Origin: Robinsoniella sp.
GTDB lineage: Bacteria > Bacillota > Clostridia > Lachnospirales > Lachnospiraceae
NCBI GenBank assembly: GCA_022788205.1
Contig: JALEVQ010000099.1
Coordinates: forward strand, 1 to 64,000
DNA: 64,000 nt
Direction of reading: 5' to 3'
This document shows, piece by piece, positions 6,262 through 14,864 of the stretch. Position 1 is the first letter of the stretch. Every line of letters starts with the position of its first letter. A program made the position numbers and the translations under genes. Below the pieces are notes generated by a model that worked only from the letters and a program-made list of their open reading frames with translations, did no database searches and was not told the DNA's origin.

Positions 6262-7230
6262 TTACTCGTACAGATGACATGCCACTTGATGTCCTGGCTC
6301 TACCTCTCTTAGTTTTGGCTCTTCCTCCAGACATCTTTTTGTGGCATGCGGGCATCTGCCTGCAAATTTACATCCCGTCTCTGTCCTCTTTTGCTCTCCG
6401 TAATCTGGCACAATTCCATCTAAGCTCTTCACACCTGGATCTGGAACGAGAATCGAAGAAATCAGCATCTTCGTGTACGGGTGCATAGGATTAGCGTACA
6501 ACTTCTCCGAGGAAGAAATCTCCAGAAGATTTCCCAGATACATAACCCCGATCTCGTCACAGATCTTCTGTACAACCTGCAGCTGATGACTGATGAACAG
6601 ATAGGTCAGCCCGTACTTTTCCTGTAATTCTTCGAGCATGTAGACAATCTGCGCCTGCAGTGAGACGTCCAGCGCTGAGATTGGCTCGTCACACAGCACA
6701 AAACTTGGCTGAATCGAAAGGGCGCGTGCGATCGAGATACGCTGTCTCTGCCCGCCGCTGAACTCGTGCGGGTATTTCAGAAGATCCTTCTGTTCAAGCC
6801 CCACGATCTGAACCATCTCCTTTGCGCGCTCTTTTCTCTCTGCCTTGGTGTACAGGTTGTGGATCTCCATCGGCTCACAGATGATGTCCATGACTGTCTG
6901 ACTCGGGTCAAGAGAAGAGTACGGGTCCTGAAACACAGACTGCATCTTTTTGCGGATCGGAAGCAGTTCTTTTTCTTTCTTTTTTCCGATCTCTTCCCCC
7001 TCAAAATAAATCTCTCCACCCTTGAGAGGATGGTAACGCAGAATCGCCTTCCCGACAGTCGACTTTCCGCTTCCCGATTCCCCCACAAGTCCGAATGTCT
7101 TTCCCTTTTCGATCGAAAAATTGACATGATCGACTGCTTTTAGCCAGTTTGACCGAAAAGAAAACGGCTTGTCGGATTTCACTTTAAAATGGACCTGTAA
7201 ATCTTTGACTTCAATTAACTTCTCTGACAT
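6262..7230 (-). CDS. oppF: Oligopeptide/dipeptide ABC transporter ATP-binding protein (OppF type)
   Basis: This 322-residue ATPase has Walker A GESGSGKSTVGKAIL, the Q-loop region SVFQDPYSSLDP, signature FSGGQRQRISIARAL, Walker B FVLCDEPISALD and the H-loop YLFISHQ. The C-terminal oligopeptide-specific domain carries GCKFAGRCPHATKRC. That cysteine cluster is seen in the OppD/DppD/OppF group. The start is placed at MSEKLIEVKDL. There a GGGGGATCGAG site precedes the ATG, which overlaps the oppD stop by one base (TGATG). It is the last gene of the opp operon and pairs with OppD to power peptide import. Confidence 0.93.
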   Translation of the reverse strand: MSEKLIEVKDLQVHFKVKSDKPFSFRSNWLKAVDHVNFSIEKGKTFGLVGESGSGKSTVGKAILRYHPLKGGEIYFEGEEIGKKKEKELLPIRKKMQSVFQDPYSSLDPSQTVMDIICEPMEIHNLYTKAERKERAKEMVQIVGLEQKDLLKYPHEFSGGQRQRISIARALSIQPSFVLCDEPISALDVSLQAQIVYMLEELQEKYGLTYLFISHQLQVVQKICDEIGVMYLGNLLEISSSEKLYANPMHPYTKMLISSILVPDPGVKSLDGIVPDYGEQKRTETGCKFAGRCPHATKRCLEEEPKLREVEPGHQVACHLYE

Positions 7231-8192
7231 CACTCGATCCCCCTGACATGGCATAATACAAAATGTCCTTTTTCTGACTCATAGAAAGCTGGAAGTGACT
7301 TTGCACATGCCTCTGAGGCATGGCGGCATCTGCGGTAAAACGGGCAGAGTCCGTCCCCTCCGTCTTCTGAGACATTGCGCTCCAAAAACTGTACCAGCTT
7401 ATCGCTTCCCACTTTTGGCATGCTTGCAATCAGCGCCTGTGTGTACGGGTGCTGCGGGCGGTAGAAGATGTCCTCCGCACTGCCCTGTTCCACGACGTAC
7501 CCTCCGCACATCACGGCGATCCTGGAACACATCTGCGCCACGACGCCCAGATCATGGGTGATCATGATGACACTCATCTTTGTCTTTTTCTGGATATCGC
7601 GCAGAAGGTGAAGAATCTGCGCCTGAATCGTCACATCGAGCGCCGTCGTCGGCTCATCTGCGATCATCAGTTTCGGATTGCTGCTGATCGCCATCGCGAT
7701 CATCACCCTCTGTCTCATTCCTCCCGACAGCTCATGTGGATAACTCTTCATATGCTTTCTCGCATCAGCAATGCCGACCGATGTCAGAAGCTCCACTGAT
7801 TTTTCATAAGCTTCTTTCTTTGTCATATGGTTGTGGCGTCTCAAAAGTTCCACCATCTTTGATCCGATCGTGTAGACCGGGTTGAGCGCTGAGAGGGAAT
7901 CCTGAAAGACAATCGAAATCTCGTTGCCTCGGATTGCTCTGAGTTCTTTTCCTTCTTTTTCTATAATCGACTCGCCCTGAAACGTGATAGATCCGCCGAT
8001 AATCTTGCAGTTCTCTGGTCCCAGCTTTAAGATGGACTTTGTAGCGACACTTTTTCCGCTTCCCGACTCTCCCACAATGCCAAAGACTTCGCCCTGATCT
8101 ACATAAAAACTTGCATTTTTAACTGCCTTGGTCTCCCCTAAATCTCCATAGAAGGAGACAGCCAGATCCTTGACTTCCAATAGATGTTCCAT
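7230..8192 (-). CDS. oppD: Oligopeptide/dipeptide ABC transporter ATP-binding protein (OppD type)
   Basis: This 320-residue ATPase has Walker A GESGSGKSVATKSIL, Q-loop IVFQDSLSALNP, signature LSGGMRQRVMIAMA, Walker B LMIADEPTTALDV and H-loop MITHDLGVV. The C-terminal peptide-transporter domain has the CPFYRRCRHASEAC cluster that binds iron-sulphur in some homologues. It lies between oppC (25-bp gap) and oppF (one-base overlap), so the ATPase pair is translated together. It energises the OppBC channel in the cytoplasmic membrane. Confidence 0.93.
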   Translation of the reverse strand: MEHLLEVKDLAVSFYGDLGETKAVKNASFYVDQGEVFGIVGESGSGKSVATKSILKLGPENCKIIGGSITFQGESIIEKEGKELRAIRGNEISIVFQDSLSALNPVYTIGSKMVELLRRHNHMTKKEAYEKSVELLTSVGIADARKHMKSYPHELSGGMRQRVMIAMAISSNPKLMIADEPTTALDVTIQAQILHLLRDIQKKTKMSVIMITHDLGVVAQMCSRIAVMCGGYVVEQGSAEDIFYRPQHPYTQALIASMPKVGSDKLVQFLERNVSEDGGDGLCPFYRRCRHASEACAKSLPAFYESEKGHFVLCHVRGIE

Positions 8193-8216
8193 CTATATCC
8201 TCCTATTCTCCTGTGC

Positions 8217-9050
8217 CTACTTTGGCTCAAACACTTTTCTGAGCACTTCCCCGAGATAATTAAAGCTGATTACGGTCAGCAAAATCAAAAGTCCCGGAAA
8301 GATTGCAAGGTACGGTGCATTTGTGATATAGCGCTGTGCGTTGCTAAGCATACTGCCCCAGGATGCCTGCGGCGGACGGATACCAAGTCCAAAGAAGCTC
8401 AGTGCCGATTCCATCAAGATCGCAGACGCGATGTTCATCGTCGCAGAGACAATGACGGTTGGCATAATATTGGGCAAAATATGTTTCAAAATAATTTTTC
8501 CTCTGCTCTGACCCGAGACACGGCTGTAAATCACGTACTCTCTCTCCTTTAGAGACATTGTCTCACCGCGCACGATGCGGGCGATTCCCATCCAGGTCAA
8601 AAATCCGATGATCAGGATCACGTTCTGGATGCCCGGTTTCAGGTAAGCATTCATGACTACCATGATCAGGAAAGTCGGCAGGCTCATCAGCGCGTCCACA
8701 AGGCGCATCAAAATCGCATCCACCGTTCCTCCCATAAATCCGCTGACGGATCCCACCAGCACGCCGATCGCCGTGGATAAAATCATTGCCATAAATCCGA
8801 CAGACAGCGAGGCGCGCCCTCCGTACAGACATCTCGCGAGATAATCTCTGCCCATGTCATCCGTTCCGAATGGATGTTTCAGGCACGGTGCCACCAGACG
8901 TTCCGTCACGCTGATCGCATTCGGATCGACCGGATATAAAAAAGCGAAGATTGAAGCCAGCGAAAAGACCACAATCACGATCAGACCTGCAACGGCAAGC
9001 TTGTTTGTCTTAAATCCTAATTTTAAGTTTTTTACTAAATTTTCTCTCAT
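8217..9050 (-). CDS. oppC: Oligopeptide/dipeptide ABC transporter permease (OppC type)
   Basis: This 277-residue permease has about six membrane segments. Its N-terminal OppC segment is LGFKTNKLAVAGLIVIVVFS, followed by the region HPFGTDDMGRDYLARCLYGG. The coupling (EAA) loop is near residues 185-205 (SRVSGQSRGKIILKHILPN). The start MRENLVKNLKLGF is preferred over one nine codons upstream because AGGAGG lies nine bases before it. The longer form would overlap the oppB end. It forms the translocation pore with OppB. Confidence 0.93.
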   Translation of the reverse strand: MRENLVKNLKLGFKTNKLAVAGLIVIVVFSLASIFAFLYPVDPNAISVTERLVAPCLKHPFGTDDMGRDYLARCLYGGRASLSVGFMAMILSTAIGVLVGSVSGFMGGTVDAILMRLVDALMSLPTFLIMVVMNAYLKPGIQNVILIIGFLTWMGIARIVRGETMSLKEREYVIYSRVSGQSRGKIILKHILPNIMPTVIVSATMNIASAILMESALSFFGLGIRPPQASWGSMLSNAQRYITNAPYLAIFPGLLILLTVISFNYLGEVLRKVFEPK

Positions 9051-9063
9051 CTGCCCTCTCCTC

Positions 9064-10014
9064 CTAATTTTTCGCAATGCGGATGCGAGGGTCTACAATG
9101 CTGTAGCAGATATCTGCCAGCAAGTTTCCGATTACGATTAAAAGTGCCGTGAACATGGTGATTCCCATGATCAGCGGATAGTCAAAGGTCGTGACTGCCG
9201 TCACCGCAAGCTGTCCTGTTCCCGGCCATGCAAACACCTGCTCTGTGATGATCGCACCGGACACTACGCTTTGCAGACTCATCCCGAGCACAGTGATCAT
9301 CGGCAAAATCGCATTTTTCAGGACATGGCGGAACAGAATTCCCATCTCACTCATACCATAGGCTCTCTGCACCGTCACATAGTCACTCGAAAGCTCCGTG
9401 ATCGTGCTGCTTCGGATGTAGCGGGTATACTGTGCCACGTTCTGGAATGTCAGCACAGCGCACGGCATGATCAGATGGCGGATCAGATCCCAGAGTGAGT
9501 TTACCCCGTCTGTCCTCATTCCAATGCTCGGCAGCCATCCCATCTTCACACTCAGCAAATAGATCAGCAAAATTCCAAACCAGAATGTCGGGATCGAGAT
9601 TCCCACAAACGACAACATACTCGTAAGTTTGTCCCAGAATTTATTTTTATGTTTTCCGGTGTAGAGTCCAATTGGAATCGCCAAAATCACAGACAAAATC
9701 AGACTTGACCCCATCAAAAGAATCGTCGCCGGCAGACGCTCCACAATCTGGGTCAGCACCGGGCGCTTGTTCATCAGGGAATTTCCAAAATTCCCGTGTA
9801 AAATATTTTTCAGCCAGATCACATACTGTTCCACGATCGGCTTATTTAACCCTAAATCTTCTCGCAACTGTTCAATATATGCCTCACTCATGTTTGGCTC
9901 CACATACGTCATGACCGGATCGCCCGGTGCGGCTTTCGACAGCCCAAAACAAAGAATGGATACAAGAAACATAATCAGGACAGATTGAAACAGTCTGTTT
10001 ACTATTCTTTTCAT
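9064..10014 (-). CDS. oppB: Oligopeptide/dipeptide ABC transporter permease (OppB type)
   Basis: This 316-residue protein opens with the OppB motif RLFQSVLIMFLVSILCFGLS and APGDP. Six transmembrane segments and the conserved C-terminal ITEQVFAWPGTGQLAVTAV, DYPLIMG follow. The EAA-like loop is QRAYGMSEMGILFRHVLKNA. It is the first gene after the binding-protein gene, separated by 137 bp that contain a hairpin. That fits reduced transcription of the membrane genes relative to the binding protein. Confidence 0.93.
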   Translation of the reverse strand: MKRIVNRLFQSVLIMFLVSILCFGLSKAAPGDPVMTYVEPNMSEAYIEQLREDLGLNKPIVEQYVIWLKNILHGNFGNSLMNKRPVLTQIVERLPATILLMGSSLILSVILAIPIGLYTGKHKNKFWDKLTSMLSFVGISIPTFWFGILLIYLLSVKMGWLPSIGMRTDGVNSLWDLIRHLIMPCAVLTFQNVAQYTRYIRSSTITELSSDYVTVQRAYGMSEMGILFRHVLKNAILPMITVLGMSLQSVVSGAIITEQVFAWPGTGQLAVTAVTTFDYPLIMGITMFTALLIVIGNLLADICYSIVDPRIRIAKN

Positions 10015-10054
10015 CTGCTCTCTCCTAATAAGTGATTCAAATTTCTCACCATAG

Positions 10055-10109
10055 AAAAGGGCACTGCAAAATGAGTCGCCTCTTTAGAAAAGATCATTTT
10101 GCAGCACCC
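10055..10109 (-). terminator. Hairpin between binding-protein gene and oppB (read-through terminator)
   Basis: On the minus strand the inverted pair at 10094-10109 and 10059-10074 (core TGCAAAATGA/TCATTTTGCA) forms a stem with about a 19-nt loop. It is followed by TTTTCT. The short T-run suggests partial termination, allowing more binding protein than permease. Confidence 0.6.
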
Positions 10110-10151
10110 TTGCCACTTCGCTAAAATTTTTTTCTTGGCTTTTTCTGGCTT

Positions 10152-11714
10152 TTATTGAATCTTATATACTTTTGAATAGTCGTAATAGATCGTCTGCAAG
10201 ATAACATCCTCAAATCCGCCGTAGGATTTGTCTACCGCATAGAATCCCTTGGAGTAAGCGATCGGATAGATATACATGTTGTCATTTGTGATCTTCTGGA
10301 TCTCTTTGTAGATGTTTTCTCTTTCCTCGCCGTTTGGAATACTGTTTCCTTTATCCCAGAGCGCATCCAGCTCCTCATCTCTGACATTTCCATAATTACT
10401 TCTGCTGTCTGATTTCAGGATATCTCCATACAAGCTTGGCTCAGCTCCCAGTGTATAGAAGGAAAGCATCAAATCATAGTCTGTCGCTTCTCTGTCTTTT
10501 GTCTTATTCTTATAGGTAGACTCATCAAGTGGATACAGCTCCACTGAGATTCCAACCTCGGCAAGTTTACTCTGGATATAGATTGCTTCGCTCTCCATGG
10601 TCTTATTTGTGGCTGTGTAGAGCAGAGTCAGGGACAGATTGCTGTATCCTGCCTCAGCGAGCAACTGCTGTGCTTTTGCCTGATCATTGTTATACTGTGT
10701 CAGACTGTCATCATAGTACATCGTGTCCGGTGTCAAAATCGAATATGCTGGGTCTGCAAATTCTGAGGAAAGGTAAGCGAACGTCACAAGTTCTTCCTTA
10801 TCTAATGCGTACGCAATCGCCTGACGAACTCTTGCATCTTTCATTGGCTCGTTGTTCTGGTTGAAGCCCATGACATTGACACGACCGGAGTCGTAGCTGA
10901 TGATGTTGACTTTTCCTGTCGCATTGACAACATCGTAATCCTCACTGCTGATCAGGCGCGCATTGATATCTCCGCTTGCTAAGGAAGCATTCGCTGTGTT
11001 GCTGTCTTTGACGATCTTAAAGGTGATGGTGTCCAGATATGGTGTATCTCCGAAGTAATCATCGAAGCGCTCCACGATGAAAGATTCGCCTGGACGGTAT
11101 TCTTTAAATTTATATGGTCCGTTTCCGATCGGATTGTTGTTCAGTTCGCTCTCACCGATGTTTCCGACACCTTCATAGATGTGTTTCGGGATACAGTAAA
11201 TCTGGCTCAGTCCTCCTAAGAATCCTGCAGATGAAGTCGGAAGCTTGATCAAGACAGTCAGATCGTCGATCGCCTCTGTCTGTACCGCCTCTCCATCGAT
11301 AAAGCCATATGCCTGATACGGCACATTCTGCTCTGAATCCACTAATACATCCATTGTGAACACCACGTCCTCAGCGGTCAGCGGCTCCCCGTCATGCCAT
11401 TTCAGATTCTCTTTCAGCTTCAAGGTCACTTCTGTGAAATCTTCGTTTGCTGTCACGCTCTCACACAGACCGTTTCCGTAATACATCTCACCTTTTACGA
11501 TCTCAAAAAATGGTGCATACAAAGCCTGCATCATATCAAAGCTTGTCTGATCTACCACATAGAGCGGGTTGATGTTCATCGGATCTGCCGTCTCAGCGAT
11601 CGAGATATTTCCTCCGATTGCGGCATCAGCTGCCATAGCGGATGCGGAAACACCGAAAGCTGCCGTGATCGCCAGAGCTGCTGTCAGGATTCCTGCGATG
11701 AGTTTTTTCTTCAT
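10152..11714 (-). CDS. oppA: Oligopeptide ABC transporter substrate-binding protein (SBP_bac_5 family)
   Basis: This 520-residue secreted protein has a signal peptide (MKKKLIAGILTAALAITAAF..., cleavage near AMA-AD). There is no lipobox cysteine, which is unusual for a Gram-positive binding protein. SBP family 5 features include NPLYVVDQTSFDMMQALYAP, LKWHDGEPLTAEDVVFTMD, NPIGNGPYKF and DARVRQAIAYALDKEEL. The family delivers di- and oligopeptides to OppBCDF. It is the first gene of the operon, with a perfect-spacing promoter just upstream. Nickel or other ligands are possible in this family, but the neighbours favour peptides. Confidence 0.9.
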   Translation of the reverse strand: MKKKLIAGILTAALAITAAFGVSASAMAADAAIGGNISIAETADPMNINPLYVVDQTSFDMMQALYAPFFEIVKGEMYYGNGLCESVTANEDFTEVTLKLKENLKWHDGEPLTAEDVVFTMDVLVDSEQNVPYQAYGFIDGEAVQTEAIDDLTVLIKLPTSSAGFLGGLSQIYCIPKHIYEGVGNIGESELNNNPIGNGPYKFKEYRPGESFIVERFDDYFGDTPYLDTITFKIVKDSNTANASLASGDINARLISSEDYDVVNATGKVNIISYDSGRVNVMGFNQNNEPMKDARVRQAIAYALDKEELVTFAYLSSEFADPAYSILTPDTMYYDDSLTQYNNDQAKAQQLLAEAGYSNLSLTLLYTATNKTMESEAIYIQSKLAEVGISVELYPLDESTYKNKTKDREATDYDLMLSFYTLGAEPSLYGDILKSDSRSNYGNVRDEELDALWDKGNSIPNGEERENIYKEIQKITNDNMYIYPIAYSKGFYAVDKSYGGFEDVILQTIYYDYSKVYKIQ

Positions 11715-11781
11715 AAGTATTCTCCTCCTTTGTCTTGCAGCACAAGCGCCAAAAGCCCTCTGTACTGACTAATTGTTTTTT

Positions 11782-11810
11782 ATTATATCACCATATCCCT
11801 CTTCCGACAA
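11782..11810 (-). promoter_or_regulatory. Promoter of opp operon
   Basis: On the minus strand TTGTCG (11810-11805), a 17-bp spacer and TATAAT (11787-11782) lie about 70 bp upstream of the binding-protein ATG. Confidence 0.75.
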
Positions 11811-11858
11811 GAAAAAAGCACCATCTTTTCCCCGGTTTTCTCGCCCCAAAAATTGTTC

Positions 11859-13391
11859 TTATCCTTTGATCTGCTCTCTGATCTGTTCAATCTCTTTGAG
11901 CAGATCGCTCTGGCGCTCCGAGAACAGCAGGCTTTTGTTGTAGCGGTGATACGGATCGCAGCCATTCTCACTGATGAACTGCACTGCGAAATAATTCATG
12001 GAAAGTTCCGTCACAAAGATGACCATCTCCTGGCTGCTTCCAAACACTTCCTCTAAAAAGGCAAAGGCGTGCTCCAGCCAGCAGGAGGTTTTCTCGATCT
12101 GCGCTTCTCTCTTCTCATTCTCTTCAAAGAACTGTCTCTGCATCAGCTCAAACACCTCCGAGGATGTCCCTGCCCCTGCTTTCTGTGCTTCTTTTTGATC
12201 TTCCCTCAGTGTGTGCGCCACCGCAATTCTGGCAAGATACCGCCGCTTCTCTATCATGGAGGCTTCCATCTTCTGTCTTGTCAGCTCTTCATACCGCACA
12301 ATACAATCCTCCAGGATCTCCTCTGGCCTCTCTTGCTCTGCATCCATTCTTTCAAACTTCGCCTTGATGTGCTTGAGTTCCTCAAACAGGTCATTGATAT
12401 AGAGTTCTTTGGAATCCCACTCCTGGAAGGCTTCGTTGAGCTTCGCCAGAAGCAGCCCCACCACGCTGATGCGCTCATCAAATCCACCCTGGCGCAGCTT
12501 CCAGACTGCGGATTCCTTCACTTTTCCCTCCAGAATTTCGTCCACCTGATAGTCATTCTGATATTTTTGGTACAGGTCATAATAATTTGCAAAATCTTTT
12601 GCGATCTTCGGATGCTGGAGGTACTGGATGATCAGCTGCTCATCCACTGGAATCTGGTTTTTCTCATAGACATACAAAATTCTTGAGAGATCCTCCCAGC
12701 CTCGCGCTGTCACAAAAATTTTCCCATCCACCGTCGTCTGAATGTCATAAAAATTTTGCTTTTTGATCTCCAGATAGGACAAGATCGAGCCGTGAATTCC
12801 ACTGCGGTAAGCATATTCTTTCCACACTGAAAAATCTGCCTCCACCGGAATCTTTTTCACACGGTCTAACGTGACCACATCAAATTCGCGCACCGACTTA
12901 TTGTATTCCGGAGGATTTCCTGCCGCCACAATTATCCAGCCTTTTGGCACTTTATGGTTTCCGAATGTCTTGCACTGAAGAAATTGGAGCATCGTCGGCG
13001 CCAGTGTCTCGGAAACGCAGTTAATCTCATCGATAAACAAAATGCCTTCCCTGCATCCTGTCGCCTCCATCTTGTCGTAAACCGACGCGAGAATTTCACT
13101 CATCGTATACTCTGTGACAGCATATTCTCTGCCATCATACTGCTTTTTCTCGATAAACGGCAGTCCCACCGCACTCTGTCTCGTGTGATGCGTGATCGTG
13201 TACGCCACAAGTGCGATCCCACACTTCGAGGTAATCTGCTCCATAATCGCGGTCTTTCCGATTCCCGGCGGTCCGATCAGAAGAATCGGTCTCTGATTCA
13301 CCGTCGGGATACAGTATTCCCCGAACTCATCCTTCGCAAGATACGCTAAGACCGCACGCTCGATCTCCTGTTTTGCACGTTTAATATTCAT
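11859..13391 (-). CDS. MoxR-like AAA ATPase
   Basis: This 510-residue protein has an N-terminal AAA module. It carries Walker A LLIGPPGIGKTAIMEQI, Walker B EGILFIDEINCVSETLAPTM, sensor-1 WIIVAAGNPPEYN and an arginine-finger region REFDVVTLDRVKKI. About 230 further helical, charged residues make up the C-terminal half, with no recognised domain. MoxR-type ATPases act as chaperones that remodel partners through VWA-domain proteins. The upstream gene encodes such a VWA protein and overlaps by four bases (ATGA at 13388-13391), so the two are coupled. The start MNIKRAKQEIERAV is chosen because of that overlap; a 35-residue extension would run inside the partner gene. The client is unknown. Confidence 0.87.
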   Translation of the reverse strand: MNIKRAKQEIERAVLAYLAKDEFGEYCIPTVNQRPILLIGPPGIGKTAIMEQITSKCGIALVAYTITHHTRQSAVGLPFIEKKQYDGREYAVTEYTMSEILASVYDKMEATGCREGILFIDEINCVSETLAPTMLQFLQCKTFGNHKVPKGWIIVAAGNPPEYNKSVREFDVVTLDRVKKIPVEADFSVWKEYAYRSGIHGSILSYLEIKKQNFYDIQTTVDGKIFVTARGWEDLSRILYVYEKNQIPVDEQLIIQYLQHPKIAKDFANYYDLYQKYQNDYQVDEILEGKVKESAVWKLRQGGFDERISVVGLLLAKLNEAFQEWDSKELYINDLFEELKHIKAKFERMDAEQERPEEILEDCIVRYEELTRQKMEASMIEKRRYLARIAVAHTLREDQKEAQKAGAGTSSEVFELMQRQFFEENEKREAQIEKTSCWLEHAFAFLEEVFGSSQEMVIFVTELSMNYFAVQFISENGCDPYHRYNKSLLFSERQSDLLKEIEQIREQIKG

Positions 13392-14755
13392 ATCGTCTTT
13401 CTCTCCATTCTCTCCCGACTGTCCGCCTGCAGACAGCTCTTTTCCCCTGCTTCTTCCACAAGCTGCTCCGGTTCCAGAACCAGCTTGATCGCCCACGCAG
13501 GCACCCCGACATCGGTATACTCTTCCTGCATAAACACAAACGCCACATCATAATCTGGCTTTTTTTTCGGATAAATGCCGCATCCATCTGTGAAATAGAT
13601 CAAGCCTTTCAGCTGTGTAAACTGATGTGCCTCGATCAGCTCTTCCACATACGCAAAAACAGGACGAAAATCCGTCCCTCCTGAATGTCTGATTTCAAAT
13701 TGATCGATATAATCCAGCATCTCATCCGATTTTGTGATCACATGGTCTTCCCGGATCTGGTCATCGCACTGGATGATATGAAGGTTGATCTTACGGTGAA
13801 AACTCTCACTGTTTTTTAAAATCTCATACGTCTGTCCCAAAAAGGCACAGATCAATTCTCTCGAACATGAGATGGAAGTGTCAATCGCAATCACAAACTC
13901 CTCAATTTTTTTGACGTCTTTTGATTCCTGCGGCTCAATAAAAGGCATATTTCCATACATAGATAATCCATACGTATAAAAAATATAGTCGAACGAATCC
14001 AGATCGACCTGCACTTCCTCCCGCATCACTGCAAACTTTCGCAAAAATTCCCGGTAATCATACCGCTCTCTGTTTTCCGCTCTGACACTCTCCAAAAGTC
14101 CCTCTTCATCCTGACCGATCCCTTTTTGCATGGTCTCCATCTCGGTCTGCATCCGCTCGCTGATGTCTTTCCACCTCTGATTCATCATCTGCGGCAGATT
14201 CGGCTGTCTGTCGTCCTCTCGATACCAGAAATGGTGGTCATCCACACAAAACTCCCGCTCATAGACCATCAGCTGCACCGGGTCTTGCGGGTGACGCTGA
14301 AAATACCGGTAAATACCTTCCGCGGTCAGCACTTTACTCTCTGCCTTGAGCTTTTGATATAACGTCCTGCGGATTCCGGAAACCACAATGCGGTACTGTC
14401 TTTTGGGATTCTCATCCAGCAGTGCCTCCACCGCCACATCGCAGGATAAATTCCAGATCCGTTTTTCCCGCGTCCCTTCCTTGAATGGATGGCGATAGAT
14501 GCAGTGAAACAACAGATGGAGGTATCCTCTGTTGATACGGATTCGGTCTGCCTCAAACAAATTCATCAGATATTCTCCATCATAATATAGACACTTTCCA
14601 TCCGTCCCGAATGTCTCTGTGCCATCCGTCATCACATAGGTAAGGCTAGACAATGCCACGTCCAGATACCGCATCGCCACATACAGTTCATTTCTTGATG
14701 CCGCCCAGATCTTGTCGCCCACCTGGCGAATCTTCTGACTATAATTCTCCTCCAT
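13388..14755 (-). CDS. VWA-like / DUF2201-type putative metallopeptidase-like protein, partner of AAA ATPase
   Basis: This 455-residue protein has two parts. The N-terminal half resembles the DUF2201 metallopeptidase-like domain (GYLHLLFHCIYRHPFKEG, NLSCDVAVEALLDENP). The expected HExxH is HLLFH, so the catalytic Glu is absent and peptidase activity is doubtful. The C-terminal half is a VWA-like domain with the MIDAS-type motif IAIDTSISCSRELI and LIYFTDGCG near the end. AAA/VWA pairs work as metal-dependent chaperones. The gene overlaps the downstream AAA gene by ATGA. A GAGGAAAG site precedes the start. Confidence 0.8.
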   Translation of the reverse strand: MEENYSQKIRQVGDKIWAASRNELYVAMRYLDVALSSLTYVMTDGTETFGTDGKCLYYDGEYLMNLFEADRIRINRGYLHLLFHCIYRHPFKEGTREKRIWNLSCDVAVEALLDENPKRQYRIVVSGIRRTLYQKLKAESKVLTAEGIYRYFQRHPQDPVQLMVYEREFCVDDHHFWYREDDRQPNLPQMMNQRWKDISERMQTEMETMQKGIGQDEEGLLESVRAENRERYDYREFLRKFAVMREEVQVDLDSFDYIFYTYGLSMYGNMPFIEPQESKDVKKIEEFVIAIDTSISCSRELICAFLGQTYEILKNSESFHRKINLHIIQCDDQIREDHVITKSDEMLDYIDQFEIRHSGGTDFRPVFAYVEELIEAHQFTQLKGLIYFTDGCGIYPKKKPDYDVAFVFMQEEYTDVGVPAWAIKLVLEPEQLVEEAGEKSCLQADSRERMERKTI

Positions 14756-14793
14756 ACCACTTTCCTCTGCAAACTTTTTCTATATTTCCGATT

Positions 14794-14828
14794 AAAATGA
14801 CGTTGGGGTCCCAAAGTCATTTTTTTCA
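14794..14828. terminator. Bidirectional-looking terminator between LRR and VWA genes
   Basis: AAAATGAC (14794-14801) pairs with GTCATTTT (14816-14823), with a T-run on the plus strand and a shorter TTTTAAT on the minus strand. On the minus strand it would end the LRR transcript before the VWA/AAA pair. A nested CATGC/GCATG hairpin lies just to the right (about 14829-14840). Confidence 0.55.
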
Positions 14829-14864
14829 TGCAAGCATGAACAGCATGACCTTTTGACCCTGGTA

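Noticed and set aside
12069..12686. 205-codon plus-strand frame opposite the AAA ATPase
   Set aside because: It is a shadow of the ATPase coding sequence, lacking a start signal and any recognisable fold.
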